A stretch of 64,000 bases of DNA. Source: Hydractinia symbiolongicarpus (taxonomy: Eukaryota; Cnidaria; Hydrozoa; Anthoathecata; Hydractiniidae). Shown piece after piece: positions 55,601-64,000 of the stretch (its first letter is position 1; each line of letters starts with the position of its first letter). The stretch covers positions 5,642,001-5,706,000 of the forward strand of contig NC_079879.1 of assembly GCF_029227915.1 (NCBI RefSeq), written 5' to 3'. The notes beneath the pieces were generated by a model, which ran no database searches, was not told where the DNA came from, and saw only the letters and a list, made by a program, of their open reading frames with translations. The position numbers and the translations under genes were made by a program.

Positions 55601-57152
55601 TCCTCCCCCAAATCTCCTAAAATTGTTTATATCTTTTAACGTAGTTATTCTTCGTTATCAAGTTTAAAACATTAACCAGTTTTTTTGCTAGTAATTACTA
55701 TAGTATTATATGTCTCAGCACTTATTATACTTGAGAGGTATGCAACACCCCAATGCTAATCAGCATGGGGAAAAATAATCAACATCTCTCATTTAGGGAG
55801 CAAAGGGTTTGATTATTACTAGCTCTTTATTTCCTCCTAAAATTTTGCAAAAAGTTCGTAAAATATGGAATAACTTTTATACTTTTTCGCGTTTTCTAAA
55901 ATTTAGACGTCAATACCTCCTAAAATTATCCAGATAGTAGTATTCTACTTTCTACCTTCTGAATCCATGCCCACAGAAATAGTTATAAACACCTAAACGC
56001 ATGGTCTGAAAATCTTTTAAATGAAAATATTAGGGCGACTTGTTTGTGTTGAATTTTAGTCACACACTCTTTCAGTTTATCCTTATTTTAGTTTATTTTC
56101 AGCCACTTCTAATTTACCGACTGGTAGCCTTGTGGTAGAGCGTTCGTTTCAAGTGCGGGAGGTCTTGGGTTCAAACCCCGGCCGAGTCATGCCAGAGACT
56201 ATAAAAGTGTGAATCTTTCTTTTCTGCTTAGCACTCAACATAAGAATAGGATTGATATTGTTAAGCGATTGCTGTGCTTTCACGACTTTCGTAGCTCAAA
56301 TGGGAGGTTTAAATGCACTGGGACACCGTTCGCAGGACCCGTTTGGAAAGCAGCACCAATAGTAACTGAAGAGGCTATCCTGGGTAAATAATTTCAATAA
56401 TAATAATAACCTAAATCTCTAATTTAGGTCTCTCAAAAGCTTACAGCGCGTGCCTTTAAAATATAAAAGGAGAAAAAAATGAGGAAACCCACAAATACAT
56501 TTTCAATATATATAAAACATCAAAATAATGCATTTAAAAGAGTTGACTTCAATTAGAGAAAAAAACGATCGTGTTGGTTTAAAATTTGGATTTAAGGGCT
56601 TTATGTCTGGTCGTTACGTTCAATCAAGTTCAAAATAGCATATTGTACATTATTGTATAGCCTCAAAATTAATTTCTAAAACCTACTGACTTTTTAATAA
56701 TTTATTTTACAAGTTTACAAGTTTTTACAAGTCCTGTTATGTTCTTCAATAAATCCATTTTAGGATCTCTGACTGATGCTTATGATGAGTTAGGGAACCA
56801 CTATAACATACCGGTGTATTGTATAAGTTTACCGGCCAATTTAATCCAAACAGATGAGGCGTCGAATACATCCAGTGGATCAAAGGATAATCTTCCCGAA
56901 CAAGCATCCGGGGAGGAAATGGTAATTAAAACCCGGCTATCGACGTCAAATAAGGACGAGAAACTGACTGTTCGAACCGGCGAGACAATAGGTAATATAA
57001 AACGCCGAATCCAAAAAGAACATGGTGTACATCCATCAAAACAAAGATGTTTTTATGCCGGCAAGTTATTGTACGACAAACTAACGATCTCAGACACGAA
57101 GATATCAAAAGGTTACGTCATTCAAATTATAGTTGCTCCTCAAGACGATTAA
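52615..57152 (+). CDS. UBTD: ubiquitin domain-containing protein UBTD1/2 orthologue
   Basis: Three exons, 52615-52705, 55273-55500 and 56764-57152, joined in phase 1 at both GT..AG introns; 235 residues. The N-terminus MGGCVSNS gives Gly2 and Cys4 for myristoylation and palmitoylation, as in vertebrate UBTD proteins (MGNCVG). Exon 2 is the UBTD N-domain: [52 protein letters not shown]. Exon 3 continues [18 protein letters not shown] and then a ubiquitin-like fold with [36 protein letters not shown] and [12 protein letters not shown] proteins bind E2 enzymes of the UBE2D type and act in ubiquitin signalling at membranes. The alignment to the human protein is collinear throughout. Intron 2 holds a SINE. 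AATAAA at 57548 is a plausible end. Confidence 0.95.
54554..54577. repeat. perfect 10-bp hairpin in UBTD intron 1
   Basis: ACAGTTCTGC, AAAA, GCAGAACTGT. It is small and may be chance or a terminator-like fold of an older insertion. Confidence 0.6.
56117..56400 (+). repeat. tRNA-derived SINE in UBTD intron 2
   Basis: The head folds as a tRNA: acceptor-like ends TGACTGG/CCGAGTCA, A box GGTAGCCTTGTGGTAGAGCG, loop TTCAAGT with CAA in the anticodon place, B box GGTTCAAACCCC. A ~200-base body follows, and the tail ends in ATA-type repeats near 56397-56410. The tRNA-unrelated body and ATA tail mark it as a SINE, not a tRNA gene. Confidence 0.75.
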
Positions 57153-58612
57153 TTATTCTGTAACACTGTGCTAACTGCATTTTTGAAAATATACAAGAGA
57201 GGCTACGAAAGCTAACACTCGAATTGCGAACGCCAAGCAGAGATGTACATACGTTACTTTTACAGTTCGCATTTAAAAGTTTTTGCACATAATTTTGCAA
57301 GCCATATTGATTTATGATGGTTTGTCTTCATGTCTGAGCAAGTTAAATGTCAAAAAGATTGTTTCCTTGCAACTACTATGACTTAAGCAGTTTTTTTTAA
57401 AAAATTTAGAATGAGTATACCTTGTTGACGACTTTGCGTGAAGAAATTAAACGAAATTTATTGTATGCAGAACATTTTTTCGTCTTCATACTTGAAACAA
57501 GTAGTACTCCTCTGTCGTTCTGCGTCACAGATAGTTCGTAAATTCGAAATAAAAGAACACAACCATAAAGCATGCCTACACTAGTCTATTAATGGCGTCA
57601 GCCTTTGTTCTTTGTTTTGGATTTAATTTCAATGCTTCTTTTCAAACGAGTATTACAACTTCAGCAAAGGTCTCCTTTTTGCTATCTTAAAACGTGTTAT
57701 CGCTTGTATTTATTACTTGAATTCTTAGTCTGTTGCAACGTTGCTTCTCGGCTCAAAATCATTTTTAATAATAACCTTTTCTCCCCTTTTTTATTACGTA
57801 ACATTGAAAGAGTTTACCTGATTGAAGAAGCATTGGGAATTTGTCTTCAGGTAAAACGTTACTTTCTACATTCTAGTTTCTTTTTGTTTCCTCAATCCTA
57901 TTTACATTGAATCGAAGACATTCGTATCCTTATTATTTTTTGATTTGTGTCATTTTTGTTGTTTGTAGCATTTACTAACGAAATTGCTGCAGAGACTTCA
58001 TAATAAAATGCAGATGATCAACCAGCATTCCAAATGTGATTCCTTTTCCAAACAAATACTAATATTCTTTCCTATCAGCATTTTACATTATTAATATGTT
58101 CTAGATTGGAAATTATTTGAAACAGATGTAATTATTATTTATTTGTTTTTTAAGTTTACTGCTACTACTTTAGAAGGCATTTTTTATAGCTATTATAATT
58201 CATTCTCACAATTTGAAATTAAATATATATATATACGTACTGAATTGATACGTTTGTAAATTACTTTCAAAGTGAACACTGGATTTCAAACATGTATAAT
58301 TTTTTAAGTTTGATTCACTTCCAATAACAAAATGGACTGCAGAATACTGCGCTGAAAAAAAGGATAGTATTATTTTCATACAAAGAAACCGTCCTTCCAC
58401 CTAAGAATTATTTACTAGTGTTAAAATTGATGGGGTCAAACATTTGTCTTCTTCGTTGCTGTTGCTGCTTTCTTTGAAGCCTTTTTTTTTGTGGATGAGG
58501 GTTTTTATTAGGGTGAAAATAAAATAAGGAAAAAGCGGAGGGGACATGAATAAAACGTTTTTGCTAAAATTCGTGCAATTGCTATGCTAAGAGCCCTTAA
58601 AATGTATTGATT
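57153..58612. other. intergenic region between convergent UBTD and PEBP genes
   Basis: The UBTD 3' UTR is probably up to 57570 (AATAAA at 57548-57553). A short open stretch at 57605-57910 has no recognisable family. (AT)n at 58226-58236. Confidence 0.4.
57548..57553 (+). terminator. polyadenylation signal AATAAA for UBTD
   Basis: It is the first clear hexamer after the stop codon at 57152, about 400 bases on. Confidence 0.4.
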
Positions 58613-58618
58613 TTTATT
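58613..58618 (-). terminator. polyadenylation signal for PEBP
   Basis: TTTATT on the plus strand, about 190 bases past the minus-strand stop at 58810. Confidence 0.4.
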
Positions 58619-58809
58619 CATTATAGAATTCCCTTACTTAATTTTAATGTCCGCTTATACACGTAAGATAACACGACAGGCGATCTAAAAATTTCAGCAA
58701 TATTTTACCATTATTGTTAATGGAAACTAATTACACTAAAAAATTTAAAGAGAAATTTAGCGCATAGATCTAACAGAAAATGAGGGGTTGTCTTTGCATA
58801 TTCGAAGGC

Positions 58810-63644
<4,835 letters not shown>

Positions 63645-64000
63645 ATTTTAATTTCGAAGGGTTAACCCCGAGCTCCGATTTGTTCCTTCCTTTGAAGTTT
63701 CTCTGTAAAGTTTGTTTACATGCCACGAGAAGGTCTCTTGATTTTGTTTTAGATCTTGATCAAAGTTTGTTAAAAAAACATAATCGAGCAAAATGACGTA
63801 ACCCACCCAAGATGCAATGCCACATTTGCGATACTAATCTTTTGCGCATGCGTATCTTTACGTCATCTGGGATTTTCACTGCAGTCAAAACAAACACAAA
63901 ACGCGACGAAAGTTTTAAAACTGAATTAAAATTACTTTTGGGTTATTTAGTGCTAGTCAAAAACCATGTGTTAAGGTGAGTGTAGAATTTCAACATTACA
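63645..64000. other. 5' flank of PEBP; possible start of a divergent gene
   Basis: The short region upstream of PEBP contains TTGCGCATGCG near 63840. A strong donor-like AAG/GTGAGT sits at 63975/63976 on the plus strand, so a 5' non-coding exon of a divergently transcribed gene may begin here. No coding sequence supports it inside the window. Confidence 0.25.

Noticed and set aside
56117-56189. functional tRNA gene
   Set aside because: A and B boxes and acceptor-like ends are present, but the anticodon stem relies on G-T pairs, the body continues into a tRNA-unrelated ~200 bases and an ATA tail: a SINE head.
57605-57910. 101-residue open frame after UBTD
   Set aside because: Leucine/phenylalanine-rich translation of AT-rich DNA, no domain or splice support.

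Overview
The window is AT-rich animal nuclear DNA with spliceosomal introns (GT..AG), AATAAA signals and many transposable-element remnants. The gene families (O-GlcNAcase, secreted PEBP, UBTD, expanded single-exon class C GPCRs, large beta-helix/multi-TM receptors), the low GC, and small MITEs carrying a CCTCGTCCCCAGG-type end point to a cnidarian, probably a hydrozoan. That placement is inference; no species can be fixed from the sequence alone.

Layout. 1-3590 (+): last seven exons of an O-GlcNAcase (OGA) gene. 5426-8023 (-): intronless class C GPCR. 8.8-18.1 kb: transposon graveyard with a P2X7-tail-like fragment, Harbinger-like pieces, a MADF protein and, at 14468-16563, a DNA transposon with terminal inverted repeats and an intact HIRAN-domain gene. 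18491-19936 (-): SGNH/GDSL-type hydrolase. 24960-28655 and 32720-36160 (-): tandem paralogous giant surface proteins (beta-helix repeats, Cys-rich linker, 7-9 TM segments), each apparently spliced to a short 3' exon. 37.3-52.3 kb: repeat-dominated; a pogo/jerky-type element, a broken CR1-like LINE, a Penelope-type GIY-YIG fragment with a hammerhead-like motif, a pair of ~0.75-1 kb inverted repeats, a cluster of 14 dyad repeats, and TTAA- or TA-flanked MITEs. 52615-57152 (+): complete three-exon UBTD gene with a tRNA-derived SINE in intron 2. 58810-63644 (-): complete four-exon secreted PEBP.

The host genes share no obvious pathway; this is an ordinary metazoan gene neighbourhood. The most unusual object is the 14468-16563 transposon. 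Its small HIRAN protein carries a textbook PCNA-interaction box and a C-terminal SUMO-interaction-like motif, and its ends hold eight copies of a GGCGGGAA (E2F-like) motif. Its divergent partner gene, a DDE-type transposase, is reduced to fused N- and C-terminal ends. Together these suggest a replication-coupled transposon accessory protein.
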